Assembly (NCBI GenBank): GCA_002731275.1
Contig: PCBK01000084.1
Coordinates: 1 to 62,574 of the forward strand
DNA from: Deltaproteobacteria bacterium
GTDB lineage: Bacteria; Myxococcota_C; UBA6777
DNA: 62,574 nt
Direction of reading: 5' to 3'
Shown piece after piece: positions 44,232 to 53,015 of this stretch. The translations under genes and the position numbers were made by a program. Numbering within the stretch: position 1 is the first letter of the stretch; every line of letters begins with the position of its first letter. A model generated the notes under the pieces. The model saw only the letters and a list, made by a program, of their open reading frames with translations, was not told the origin of the DNA and did no database searches.

Positions 44232-47219
44232 TCATCGAAGGAAACGCAGAAACTTCTTCTCGAAGCCTCCCAGTCCACGTGATCCAACGTGGTAGAGCTT
44301 GATCTTTCCTCTCTTGAGGATCACAAAGGTCGGCGTCGCACGAACTCTCATCTTCCTCGACAATCCGCGCTTTTTATCACGTGCATTGTAGAACGGCATA
44401 TCGCGTGGATGGCTTTTGAGCCAGCGAACGATCGTGTGCGCCTTTTCGTTGCTCACGGTCACAATGCGCAATCCTCGGCTGGCGTACTTCTGTTTCCAAC
44501 GTCTCATCGTCGGCAGCGCAGCCTTACAAGGTCCACACCACGTCGCCCAGAAGAAAACCAGGACTGTGTCTTTGTCGAGATTGGGAAGCTTTGACTGTTT
44601 GCTCAACAATTCGAGGCTACTCAGTCCTGGCAGCTTACGACCAATGATCGGTGGCAGCTTCATCGTCGGCGGTGAGACGAGGCGCTTGAGCCTCACAGGA
44701 AGATCGAGAATGTGTCCCTTACGGATAATCCTCATCAAGACAGGTTGCTCAGGCTTCGCAAGCATCACGCGTTCGCGAATTTCATAGGGTTCACGGAGTT
44801 GGCGTCCACCAACCGCGACGATCATGTCACCAGTCATCAAGCCAGAGGCTTTCGCTGGCGTGTTCAAGTAGACATTCTGGATCTCGATGGCACCTGTTGG
44901 CAGCTCAGGGTGGCGCTTGTGAGCGGGTCGAAAGGAGATCCCAAACCACGAAGGTAGAGGAACGTTCTTAAGCGAAAAGCTCATCGGTTTGGGTGCAGCG
45001 AGCTTTGTGTCGGCGAGTTGTGGCTCGTTGGACAGAGGCGTCTGCTCACACCCAAGTAAACGCTGGAGCCCTTGGTGGTGAGCCTGGTACTCGGGATCTT
45101 TATCGAGATAAAGGAGTTTCCGCCCGGCGATACGATACAACAACAACTCCATGCGTTTGAGCGCCGCACGTTGGACCTTCAACCTGAAGACGTGTTTTTT
45201 CATCTCTTCGACACGGCTGTAAAGGAGCTGCAGTCGCGACTTGAGCTGTGGTCTAGAGTCGACGTACGTAAGAAATCCTTTGCGCAAGGTGTCGACGATC
45301 CGCTCGACAGGCCAGTGCAATCGCTTACCTTTGCGCAAGATACGATTGCGAAGCTTTCGCAAGTTCCGCATACGTCGAGCACGACCACGTCGATTGCGGC
45401 GACGTCGATTGCGCCAACGTCTACGATTGTAACGACGTCGGAGTTTTCGACGAGTTCGCTCAAATTGTCTATCTCTCCAGGCTTTTAGACGTTGTGCTTT
45501 GGTCAATCGTCGGTAGCGACGCTTGCGTTTGGTCCCTCTGACCTTTTTCAGCATGCCGCGGAGATCTTTGACCTCCTTGGAGAGTTTTCGATACTTTTTC
45601 CACAGGCGCGCCCTCTTCCACGCATTCGCGAGGCGGCGCTTGAGACGCTTTCGACGCTCAGCTTTGCGTTGCTTCTTGCTCTTCTTCAACAGGTGAAGAT
45701 TTTTGAGCAGGTACTTCACCTCACCACGCAACATAGGTGTCTCTTTGAGCCAACCATCGAGATGATGACTGCGCGCGGTTGAAAAGACGCTGCGCCACAT
45801 TCGCTCAACACGACGGAACCACCGAAGTCTTTTATTTAATGATTTGCGCTGTGCACGAAGCGCCGAGAGGTTGAGTGGACGTGCTAGAGAGAAGCGTTGT
45901 GCGACAGCGCTTAACACAGACAGGTCTTCTTTCATCCCTGGGTAGGACTTTCCTTCAAAGCGCTTGAGAATGCGGTCCACGTATACGTGAGGTTTCACAC
46001 CATCGGCCTTTGCGTCCCCTTTCAAGAAGAAGTACAGATATCCATCGGAGCTACGGTTAGGCACGTCAGGGGTCACATCAGTCAACAGGACTTGCTTGTG
46101 CGCTTCATTAAATGTACGCGCTTGTCTCATCGCATGGATAAAACGGTAGGCGTGCCCCACACTCTTTTTCAACTTGGTCTCAGGAAAGCATCCATAAGAG
46201 TAGCGATTTGGGAGCGTCGCGTAGAAGCCACACTGATCGCCTGTTGGGATACCAAAGCGCCCAGGCTTGCGGAAGATGCTCCAGGCAAAACTGCCCGAAA
46301 AACACTGTGACATGACGCTCACAACTTTGCGCTTGGAGAAGCGCCTCATCATGAGTTGATATTGTTGAACACTCAGGCTCTCGTACCACAACGAAATGCG
46401 TTGATTACGTGTATGACGAAGGCGACGATTTCGCGTCCCGTGATCTGTCACAAAGACAAAGAGAGGCTTGCCGTCGTCTTTCAGCGTCTTGTGCACGCGC
46501 TTCATCTCTTTTACGAGGACAGAACGCTTGGCCTCGTGCAACCGCGTCCCTTTGATGCTCGAATTGATAAGGGTGGGTTTTCTCGGAAAGAAACGAAGCT
46601 CTCGACGAAAACGAAAGAGCCAATGTTCAGGTCGCTTTTCGCTTCGCTGAATGGCAAGATCTGGATCTGTGTCCTCACCATCGCTCGCAAAGATCGACAT
46701 AAATGGGTCTTCCACACCGAGCTCTTGCAGCACCTGCCTCATCAATCGAAGGTACAGCAAGTGAGAGTAGTAATTGACATGAGGTTTCCATCCACCACTG
46801 ATCAACACAGAGTGGGCAAAAGGTCCGTTGTTTTTGATCGCTTTTGGTGGGATGCGTCTTTTGAGCACTGGGACCTTTGGGAACGGCGGCATGATCAAGT
46901 GCTTGCCCTTCGACAAAGCGCGTCGAGGGGGCATATGTGCAGGACGAGAAGTGGGCCGGGTTGTCGGTTGGGCCACAACTCTTTTTGTAGGGCGCTTTTC
47001 CGCTAGCTTGCGAACAGGTGCACGCTTGACCACTCGTTTTGTCGGCTTGCTGGTCGCAGAAGAGGGCTTTGCGATGGCAGTTGACGCCAGTCCCCCACAT
47101 CCAAAGAGCACCAAAGAGACCATACCAGACCACCGAAGGGTCTTACTTGTGCGTATGTCATTCAACACGAAAGACCGCGACGCAGACTGTTCATCGGATA
47201 CCTTTGTCAATGTCTTCAT
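44232..47219 (-). CDS. C13/legumain-like peptidase, PDZ and thioredoxin fusion, exported
   Basis: A 995-residue exported protein with an unusual domain order. The signal region contains LFGC, so it may be a lipoprotein, or a signal peptidase I site near AIA-KP. Residues of about 125-400 look like a clan CD cysteine peptidase (C13/legumain-like): a hydrophobic strand then TDHG with His260, and VSVMSQCFSGSF with Cys306. Residues of about 500-690 are an extreme Arg/Lys-rich helix. A PDZ domain (about 760-850) contains NTPAKASGLMTGDMIVAVGG. A TlpA-type thioredoxin ends the protein, with WATWCGPC (Cys895, Cys898) and ATPTFVIL. All catalytic residues of peptidase and thioredoxin are present. It follows a CcmH-like and a TlpA-like gene. 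GGAG touches the ATG, so a TTG nine bases later (47210) is a plausible start. Confidence 0.85.
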   Translation of the reverse strand: MKTLTKVSDEQSASRSFVLNDIRTSKTLRWSGMVSLVLFGCGGLASTAIAKPSSATSKPTKRVVKRAPVRKLAEKRPTKRVVAQPTTRPTSRPAHMPPRRALSKGKHLIMPPFPKVPVLKRRIPPKAIKNNGPFAHSVLISGGWKPHVNYYSHLLYLRLMRQVLQELGVEDPFMSIFASDGEDTDPDLAIQRSEKRPEHWLFRFRRELRFFPRKPTLINSSIKGTRLHEAKRSVLVKEMKRVHKTLKDDGKPLFVFVTDHGTRNRRLRHTRNQRISLWYESLSVQQYQLMMRRFSKRKVVSVMSQCFSGSFAWSIFRKPGRFGIPTGDQCGFYATLPNRYSYGCFPETKLKKSVGHAYRFIHAMRQARTFNEAHKQVLLTDVTPDVPNRSSDGYLYFFLKGDAKADGVKPHVYVDRILKRFEGKSYPGMKEDLSVLSAVAQRFSLARPLNLSALRAQRKSLNKRLRWFRRVERMWRSVFSTARSHHLDGWLKETPMLRGEVKYLLKNLHLLKKSKKQRKAERRKRLKRRLANAWKRARLWKKYRKLSKEVKDLRGMLKKVRGTKRKRRYRRLTKAQRLKAWRDRQFERTRRKLRRRYNRRRWRNRRRRNRRGRARRMRNLRKLRNRILRKGKRLHWPVERIVDTLRKGFLTYVDSRPQLKSRLQLLYSRVEEMKKHVFRLKVQRAALKRMELLLYRIAGRKLLYLDKDPEYQAHHQGLQRLLGCEQTPLSNEPQLADTKLAAPKPMSFSLKNVPLPSWFGISFRPAHKRHPELPTGAIEIQNVYLNTPAKASGLMTGDMIVAVGGRQLREPYEIRERVMLAKPEQPVLMRIIRKGHILDLPVRLKRLVSPPTMKLPPIIGRKLPGLSSLELLSKQSKLPNLDKDTVLVFFWATWCGPCKAALPTMRRWKQKYASRGLRIVTVSNEKAHTIVRWLKSHPRDMPFYNARDKKRGLSRKMRVRATPTFVILKRGKIKLYHVGSRGLGGFEKKFLRFLR

Positions 47220-47237
47220 CTCCTTTAGGTGGAAAGA

Positions 47238-48092
47238 TCAGGATTCCTCAACGACGTCATACCAGGAATCCCCCGAGGTCTTGTCACCATCTTTTTTAGA
47301 TGGTTCCTTTTTCTTCGTTGAGGAGGACTTCTTCTTTTTCTTCTTTTTCTTCGAAGAGGACTTTTTCGTCTCTTGTTCAGCAGACGCGGTCTTCTTCTTC
47401 TTGTCTACCTTCTCCGCAGACTTTGTCTTTGCGAGATCTTTCTCATAGCGGCCATGCCACACCCTGATCATCCCAAACGCAACCAAAAAGACGATGATGG
47501 AGACGATGACAGGGAACCAAAAGAGTTTTTGGTCCTGGGGTATGCTCAAAATACGCTCACCGTATTTGCCGACGTACATCGCGATGATTTTCTTGTCCGA
47601 GAATCCCTGCAGAATAAATGTACGTAATTGTTCTTTGACCTGATCGGACGCTCCACTCGGGTGGACAGAGACAGGTTGTGTGTAACAACAAGGTGAGATG
47701 ATCAGGTCTGTGAGCCGCCGAAAACGCAGCAATTGTTCGCGGGTCAGGCGCTTCACGACTTTGTTGGAGACGACTGTTTTGCGCCGGACAGGTGGCACCT
47801 GTCGTCGCTCACGCAGCACTCGTGAGAGCGTCTTCTTGTTTCGGATAGGCTGCAAGCGAACACGGCGGCCCTGTGTAGGCACAACACGCTTGATGTTTGG
47901 TGCAGGTGTTGGAATAGGACGAACTGCGATCGGTCGTACACTCACAGGACGAACAGTTGTCGGTGCATTTGCGGGGGTGTCAGCCCACAACAAAGAAGGC
48001 GTTGACAGTGCCATGGTCAAGAAGAGTCCAACCCAACACAACCGCAGAGTATTGTGTGCGGGGTGTTTCTTGGACAGATGACGCATCATCAT
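47238..48092 (-). CDS. CcmH-like membrane protein with poly-Lys tail
   Basis: A 284-residue protein with a signal peptide, then a Pro/Arg/Val-rich stretch. A CcmH/NrfF-like domain lies around residues 120-185: LIISPCCYTQPVSVHPS, then QVKEQLRTFILQGFSDKKIIAMYVGKYGERIL. CcmH normally has CxxC for handling apocytochrome c thiols; here the cysteines are adjacent. A membrane segment (FPVIVSIIVFLVAFGMI) follows, then a cytoplasmic tail of nearly pure Lys/Ser. It lies between the TlpA-like gene and the C13-PDZ-thioredoxin gene (18-base gap), so it is probably part of a thiol-handling unit. GGAG lies five bases before the first of three ATGs. Confidence 0.78.
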   Translation of the reverse strand: MMMRHLSKKHPAHNTLRLCWVGLFLTMALSTPSLLWADTPANAPTTVRPVSVRPIAVRPIPTPAPNIKRVVPTQGRRVRLQPIRNKKTLSRVLRERRQVPPVRRKTVVSNKVVKRLTREQLLRFRRLTDLIISPCCYTQPVSVHPSGASDQVKEQLRTFILQGFSDKKIIAMYVGKYGERILSIPQDQKLFWFPVIVSIIVFLVAFGMIRVWHGRYEKDLAKTKSAEKVDKKKKTASAEQETKKSSSKKKKKKKKSSSTKKKEPSKKDGDKTSGDSWYDVVEES

Positions 48093-48188
48093 TCGATCTC
48101 CAATCTATACATATGGTTCAAAAAGCCGGAGCTGTCACGACGTATCACTTGTGATGTATACACATCATCCAAGGACACGACGGACACA

Positions 48189-48755
48189 CTATGAGGGTTT
48201 GTTTTGCATCGACTTGACCTTTTGGATCAAGTTGATGAGTGGTTTTGTTGGAATGTACCCTTTGATAAAGGCACCTATTTTTCCGTGCTGATCGACGATC
48301 ACAAGGGAGGGAAGTGCGCGCACACCGTAGCTCGACAAGGCCTGTTTTCTGGCATCATGAAAATGAACGGTGAATTGGGAAGGTGAGATACGTTGTCTGC
48401 GCAAAAACGCCTTGAGCTGCTCGGCTTGGTTCGGTTCATCGACGTTGACCATCAGATACCGAACACCACGTTTGCGAAATGCGAGCGCACGACGCGTGGA
48501 AGAACGAAGGGTTCGAACACATGTAGGACACCACATCGCCCAAAAGTGAAGGACGGTGACCTGCTTTCGGGCAGGGATCGTCGTTGGGGCGTCGGACGTT
48601 GCAACGGACTGTAGAGAGAGAGAGGGCGCGGGCGCTCCACGAGAGAGCGTTTTCCCACGACTAAAGAACATTTGGTAAGCGAGCAACGCAAAGAGCAGAA
48701 TCCAAAATATTTGTATACCTAATGGCGTCTTTGCGGTTGTCTCTTGTGCTTGCAT
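48189..48755 (-). CDS. TlpA/ResA-like thioredoxin, membrane anchored
   Basis: A 188-residue membrane-tethered thiol-disulfide oxidoreductase. One N-terminal membrane segment (IQIFWILLFALLAYQMFF) is followed by a thioredoxin fold facing the periplasm. The active site is HFWAMWCPTCV, and RALPSLVIVD holds the cis-Pro. It would reduce or oxidise exported cysteines. Its ATG overlaps the adenosine deaminase stop by one base (TAATG), so the two are co-transcribed. The 96-bp gap downstream holds a short ATCAC/GTGAT element and nothing else I can name. Confidence 0.9.
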   Translation of the reverse strand: MQAQETTAKTPLGIQIFWILLFALLAYQMFFSRGKTLSRGAPAPSLSLQSVATSDAPTTIPARKQVTVLHFWAMWCPTCVRTLRSSTRRALAFRKRGVRYLMVNVDEPNQAEQLKAFLRRQRISPSQFTVHFHDARKQALSSYGVRALPSLVIVDQHGKIGAFIKGYIPTKPLINLIQKVKSMQNKPS

Positions 48756-49984
48756 TACGCGTCCTCTCGTACCACACCAAAGCGCTCTTCGATCGACTCG
48801 TAGTAGTCGATGATTTTGCGCACATATGCGCGTTTTTCGAGGTAGGTGTCGGGGTAAAAACTTCGCTTAAACCCGTAGATAACGATATTTCGAAGCTGCT
48901 TCGGCGTCAAGTTGAAGTGCTCGACAGCCAGCTCAATCTCGTTGGAGACAGTTGTGTTGGAGACGGTCCTGTTATCCGTACACAGGCTGATGCTCATCTT
49001 GGAGTCGAGCATGTGTCTCATCGTGTGCTCAGAGAGGCTCTTGAGCTCAGGCATGGTCTGGAGGTTACTCGTGAGGCAGACCTCGATGGTGATGCGGTGG
49101 TTGGCGATGTACTGAGCGAGATTGTTGACGTATTTTTGCTTGTCGTGGATGCGTGGATCTTTGACACGATCCGCACTAAACAGGTGATAACAGTGACCGA
49201 TGCGATCGGCGTGGAGATCCGTGATGGCCTGGAAGATACTCTCAGGACCATAAGCCTCTCCAGCGTGGACGGTTTTTTTGAGGAAGTGTTTGTGCGCGTA
49301 TTGGAACGCCTGGACATGATCTTCTGCGGGATAACCATCTTCTTGTCCAGCGAGGTCGAAGGCGACGATAGGCAGATTCTCTTCGCGTTTGATCGCGACG
49401 ACCGCCTCCGCGAGCGCCATTGACGCGAGTCCGTACAAGCGCGGCGTTTGTGTGTGCGTCAAGACACCTGTAAACCTTCGGAAGTACTCGGAGAAACCTC
49501 CTGTAAACATCCTCATCGCGCAGACGATGATGCCGTACTCAAAAGGTGGCTCTTTGCCCTCTTTGACCGCAGGAAAGTTGTTAAACTCCTTTTTGGCACG
49601 GAGCAAACCAGCGTTGACGTGACGAAGCACCTCAGCGATGCTCATACCTGGCCGTGCGTGGAGCTGTGGCGCGAAACGGACTTCGAGATAACGGACACCC
49701 TCTGCAAAGTTATCACAGGCCAGCTCATACGCACAGCGCTGCAATGCTTCATCAGTTTGGAGTGTCGCGACGGTATACTGGAAGCCGTGGAGATATTCGC
49801 CCAGATTCGCGTACCGATCTTTGAAAACGGTCTCTTTCAGTCCTGCTTCATCATAGGATGGGAGGGGAACTTTTTGATCGCGTGCCAGCTCGATCAGCGT
49901 TTGGATACGTACTGAGCCGTCAAGGTGGAGGTGAAGATCTGTTTTGGGGATGGCCTGGATGAATTCGGATGAAATATTCGACAT
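48755..49984 (-). CDS. add: Adenosine deaminase
   Basis: A 409-residue zinc-dependent enzyme turning adenosine into inosine. TDLHLHLDGS provides the first metal His pair, TVHAGEAYGPE and ADRIGHCYH the middle motifs, and SLCTDNRTVSNTT the conserved Asp region. The family-typical VRYLEVRFAPQLH lies between. The ATG at 49984 has AAAGGG five bases upstream; an in-frame start at 50011 is less likely. It heads the thioredoxin/CcmH/peptidase operon and lies back to back with the molybdenum hydroxylase genes, which suggests purine breakdown. The 238-bp gap to 50222 should hold the divergent promoters. Confidence 0.93.
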   Translation of the reverse strand: MSNISSEFIQAIPKTDLHLHLDGSVRIQTLIELARDQKVPLPSYDEAGLKETVFKDRYANLGEYLHGFQYTVATLQTDEALQRCAYELACDNFAEGVRYLEVRFAPQLHARPGMSIAEVLRHVNAGLLRAKKEFNNFPAVKEGKEPPFEYGIIVCAMRMFTGGFSEYFRRFTGVLTHTQTPRLYGLASMALAEAVVAIKREENLPIVAFDLAGQEDGYPAEDHVQAFQYAHKHFLKKTVHAGEAYGPESIFQAITDLHADRIGHCYHLFSADRVKDPRIHDKQKYVNNLAQYIANHRITIEVCLTSNLQTMPELKSLSEHTMRHMLDSKMSISLCTDNRTVSNTTVSNEIELAVEHFNLTPKQLRNIVIYGFKRSFYPDTYLEKRAYVRKIIDYYESIEERFGVVREDA

Positions 49985-50222
49985 ACTAACCCTTTCTAAA
50001 CATAAATCCATGCATTACGAGAGTGCATGAAGTGAGGTTCGTTCATAAGATCGTTATCTATCACATCCAAGTCAACATTCCAAGACGACTTGTCCGCAAA
50101 AAACGAGCGGTTGACACAGGAGCATGGAGAGGATACCATCAAATCACCGTCTGGGCATGGTCTTGACCCCGCAAGCGCTGCCCAACATACAGCTCTACAA
50201 AAGATGAGGAGGCGTATCCAAT

Positions 50223-52496
50223 TTGGCAACGCACCGTGTTGTAGGACGTCCACTGCCGCGCATCGACGCGATCGAGAAAGCGACAGGAGAGGCACGTTAC
50301 ATTGATGATTGTTTTGAGGAGAGCGCGCTCTTTGTCGCGACCCTCGGAAGTCCCAGTGCCCACATCCGCATCCGTCGACTTGACATCACCTCAGCGCTCC
50401 AGACTCCCGGGGTCATCAAAGTCCTGACCGCCAGAGATATTCCAGGAACCAACCGCCTCCCTTGGTGGCCTCAGCCCTTCCTCGTCGAGCACGAAGCACT
50501 CTATCACGGCGCCCCCATCGCCCTCGTGATCGCCGAAAGCGAAGACGCTGCCCGTATTGGTGTCGACAACATCCATATCGACTACGAATCCCTTCCCCAC
50601 GTCACCTCCATCGAAAGCGCGCTCAAAGAAGACGCCCCAGCCTTAACAGTCACACGTCACGGTCGCAATGTCTGGTTCCGCGAAGAGCGCTCACAAGGCG
50701 ATATCGACGAAGCCTTTTCGGACGCGGATGTGCTCCTCCAGCGCACCTACCACACCCCTTTTCACGCCACGGGAAACCTCGAACCTGCAGGTGTCATCGC
50801 CGAGCCCGATCCAGACGGTGGGATTATCGTCTCAGGTTCTCTTGAGCCACCCTTCGCGGTCCAAGAGTCACTCGCGACCTTGTTGGAGTTGCCATACAAT
50901 CGCATCCGCATCGTCCAACGTCCACTCGGCGGAAGTGGTGGCGCAAAGGCCGAAGGTGCCAGCTTGCTCGCCGGCCATGCAGCCCTTGCGGCGTGGCTCA
51001 CAGGTCGACAAACACGTATGATCTACAGCAGCACCGAGGACTTTTTGCTCACAGGCAAACAACTCCCCTGCCAGATCAAAGTCAAATGTGGCGCTCTTCG
51101 GGATGGGACCATTCTTGGGTGCCACATCCAACTCCTCCTGCAGGGAGGAGCCTACATCTCGACACAAGAGAGCGCACTCAAACGAGCTATTGCACACGCT
51201 GTTGGGCCGTACAATATCCCCAACGTCCACATCGATGCCAAAGTCATCGCCACCCACCACGCCCCCTACATAGCCCTCAACGGATACGGACAAAGCGCAC
51301 TTTGCTTTGCCATCGAATGTCTCCTCGATGAGCTCTCTCAAAAGCTCTCCCTCGACCCGCTCGCGCTTCGCAGACAAAACATGCTTACACCCGGTGCCCC
51401 AATGCTTTGGGAGCAAACCACCGCAGAGACCTGTCAGCTCCCGGCCTTGTTGGAGGCTGTTGAAGAAGCGTCGAACTGGCACACGGCACGAACACAATCC
51501 CCAGACACGCCAGAGCACATCAAACGCGGCATTGGTATCGCGCTCAGTTACACCGGTATTGGCGCAGGATACGAGTCATCCGTCCCCGAACACGCGACCG
51601 CATCGATTCAATTACAACGGGATGGAACCGTCCTCGTCGCGACGGCCCACGCCGAAACAGGACAAGGTTCACGAACGCTCCTCGCGCAGATGGTCGCAGA
51701 TGACCTCGCCGCTCCCTATGAGTCCATTCGCGTCCTTGAATCCGACACCACGCGCGTCACTGATGGAAGCCGTAGAATGCACGCTCACTCCTTCCTCGCG
51801 AGTGGACACGCGCTCCTCAAAGCAACCGCCCCTCTAAGACAACAGCTCATCCAAACGGCTGCGAGAATGCTCTACACAGCCGAAAGCAACATCATCCTCA
51901 AACCAGGACGCTTTATCAGCAAAAGTGGAAAACACGTCTCCTTCACAGAGGTCGTCGAGACTTGCTGGAATGTCGGTATGCCCATGGCACAATACGGCTG
52001 GTATGCCCTCCCACACCAAGGCGATGAATCACTCTACCCTCTCTATGCATACGCCGCACAAATCGCCGAAGTCGAGATCGACATGGAGACGTTTGACATC
52101 CGCGTCTGCAACATCTACTCAGCACACGACATCGGACACAATATCAACCCAATGCTCACACAAAGCGCCGTAGAATCAGGTGTCATACAAGGACTCGGGT
52201 TGGCCCTCCTCGAACGACTCTCCTTTTCCAATGGTGAGATGAACAACGGCAACCTTCGCGATTACACCATCCCCTCCATGAAAGATCTTCCACACATCAA
52301 GACCTTCTTCCTCCAAGAAGAAGCACCGAACTGCCCTTTTGGGTACAAAAGTTTGGGTGCAAGTCCGCTCCTCGCCATCCCCCCCGCTATCATCAACGCC
52401 ATCACACATGCGATCGGCGTGCCGATCGACTCTCTCCCTGTCACTCCCGAAGCCCTCTACGAACTTCTCTCTGCTGACAAGCGCTACAGCGACTGA
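50223..52496 (+). CDS. Molybdenum hydroxylase large subunit, xanthine dehydrogenase family, catalytic residues replaced
   Basis: A 757-residue molybdopterin-binding subunit. PRIDAIEKATGEARYIDD starts the family's first domain; GGSGGAKAEG, AETGQGSRT and DYTIPSMKDLP are later family motifs. The Arg of the active-site AFRGFG motif reads Asn353 (ALNGYG) and the general base Glu of GEPP reads Ala713 (LGASPLL). Both residues are needed in xanthine dehydrogenase, so hydroxylation of a purine is doubtful. The 2Fe-2S subunit is intact and the genes are close (12 bases), so a complex probably forms. The start is TTG, with GAGGAGG eleven bases upstream. Divergent from adenosine deaminase. Confidence 0.85.
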   Translation: MATHRVVGRPLPRIDAIEKATGEARYIDDCFEESALFVATLGSPSAHIRIRRLDITSALQTPGVIKVLTARDIPGTNRLPWWPQPFLVEHEALYHGAPIALVIAESEDAARIGVDNIHIDYESLPHVTSIESALKEDAPALTVTRHGRNVWFREERSQGDIDEAFSDADVLLQRTYHTPFHATGNLEPAGVIAEPDPDGGIIVSGSLEPPFAVQESLATLLELPYNRIRIVQRPLGGSGGAKAEGASLLAGHAALAAWLTGRQTRMIYSSTEDFLLTGKQLPCQIKVKCGALRDGTILGCHIQLLLQGGAYISTQESALKRAIAHAVGPYNIPNVHIDAKVIATHHAPYIALNGYGQSALCFAIECLLDELSQKLSLDPLALRRQNMLTPGAPMLWEQTTAETCQLPALLEAVEEASNWHTARTQSPDTPEHIKRGIGIALSYTGIGAGYESSVPEHATASIQLQRDGTVLVATAHAETGQGSRTLLAQMVADDLAAPYESIRVLESDTTRVTDGSRRMHAHSFLASGHALLKATAPLRQQLIQTAARMLYTAESNIILKPGRFISKSGKHVSFTEVVETCWNVGMPMAQYGWYALPHQGDESLYPLYAYAAQIAEVEIDMETFDIRVCNIYSAHDIGHNINPMLTQSAVESGVIQGLGLALLERLSFSNGEMNNGNLRDYTIPSMKDLPHIKTFFLQEEAPNCPFGYKSLGASPLLAIPPAIINAITHAIGVPIDSLPVTPEALYELLSADKRYSD

Positions 52497-52508
52497 GGAG
52501 CGTCCACC

Positions 52509-53015
52509 ATGTCACAAACATCTATATCGCTGTCTTTTACGCTCAACCAGACCCCCATCGAGATACTGGTCTATCCCCATGAAACAGCCCTGAGTGTCTT
52601 GCGTAGACAGATGCGCTTAACCGGCGCAAAAGAAGGCTGTGATCAGGCTGCTTGTGGCGCATGCACCATCCTCCTCGATGGATTGCCCGTGTACGCATGC
52701 ACAATGCTCGCCTTACAGCTTCAAGACCGACAGATCACAACTGTCGAAGGTATCCAGGCAGACGACGGTGACTTTCACCTCCTCCAGCGGGTCTTTATCG
52801 AATCCGACGCGATCCAATGTGGTTTCTGTACACCCGGTATGCTTCTCTCTGCTGTCGCGCTTGTACAACAGCAACCCAACCCAACAGAAGACGAGATCCG
52901 GGACGCCCTCTCGGGCAATCTCTGTCGCTGTGGAGGGTACCAACGTATCGTGCAAGCCATCCATGAAGCCATCCACGAGCTCCACCACACTCCAGACGAA
53001 GAACCTGCATCATGA
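52509..53015 (+). CDS. 2Fe-2S subunit of molybdenum hydroxylase
   Basis: A 168-residue iron-sulfur subunit carrying electrons from the molybdenum site to the FAD subunit. The plant-ferredoxin-type cluster lies in KEGCDQAACGACTILLDG with a later Cys (YACTML), and the second cluster in CGFCTPGM and NLCRCGGYQ. All eight cluster cysteines are present and the length fits the family. It overlaps the FAD-type gene by four bases (ATGA). GGAG lies seven bases before its ATG. Confidence 0.93.
   Translation: MSQTSISLSFTLNQTPIEILVYPHETALSVLRRQMRLTGAKEGCDQAACGACTILLDGLPVYACTMLALQLQDRQITTVEGIQADDGDFHLLQRVFIESDAIQCGFCTPGMLLSAVALVQQQPNPTEDEIRDALSGNLCRCGGYQRIVQAIHEAIHELHHTPDEEPAS

Noticed and set aside
45072-47448. 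Plus-strand frames opposite the C13-PDZ-thioredoxin gene
   Set aside because: They are reverse-complement shadows of the Arg-rich region and lack a Shine-Dalgarno.
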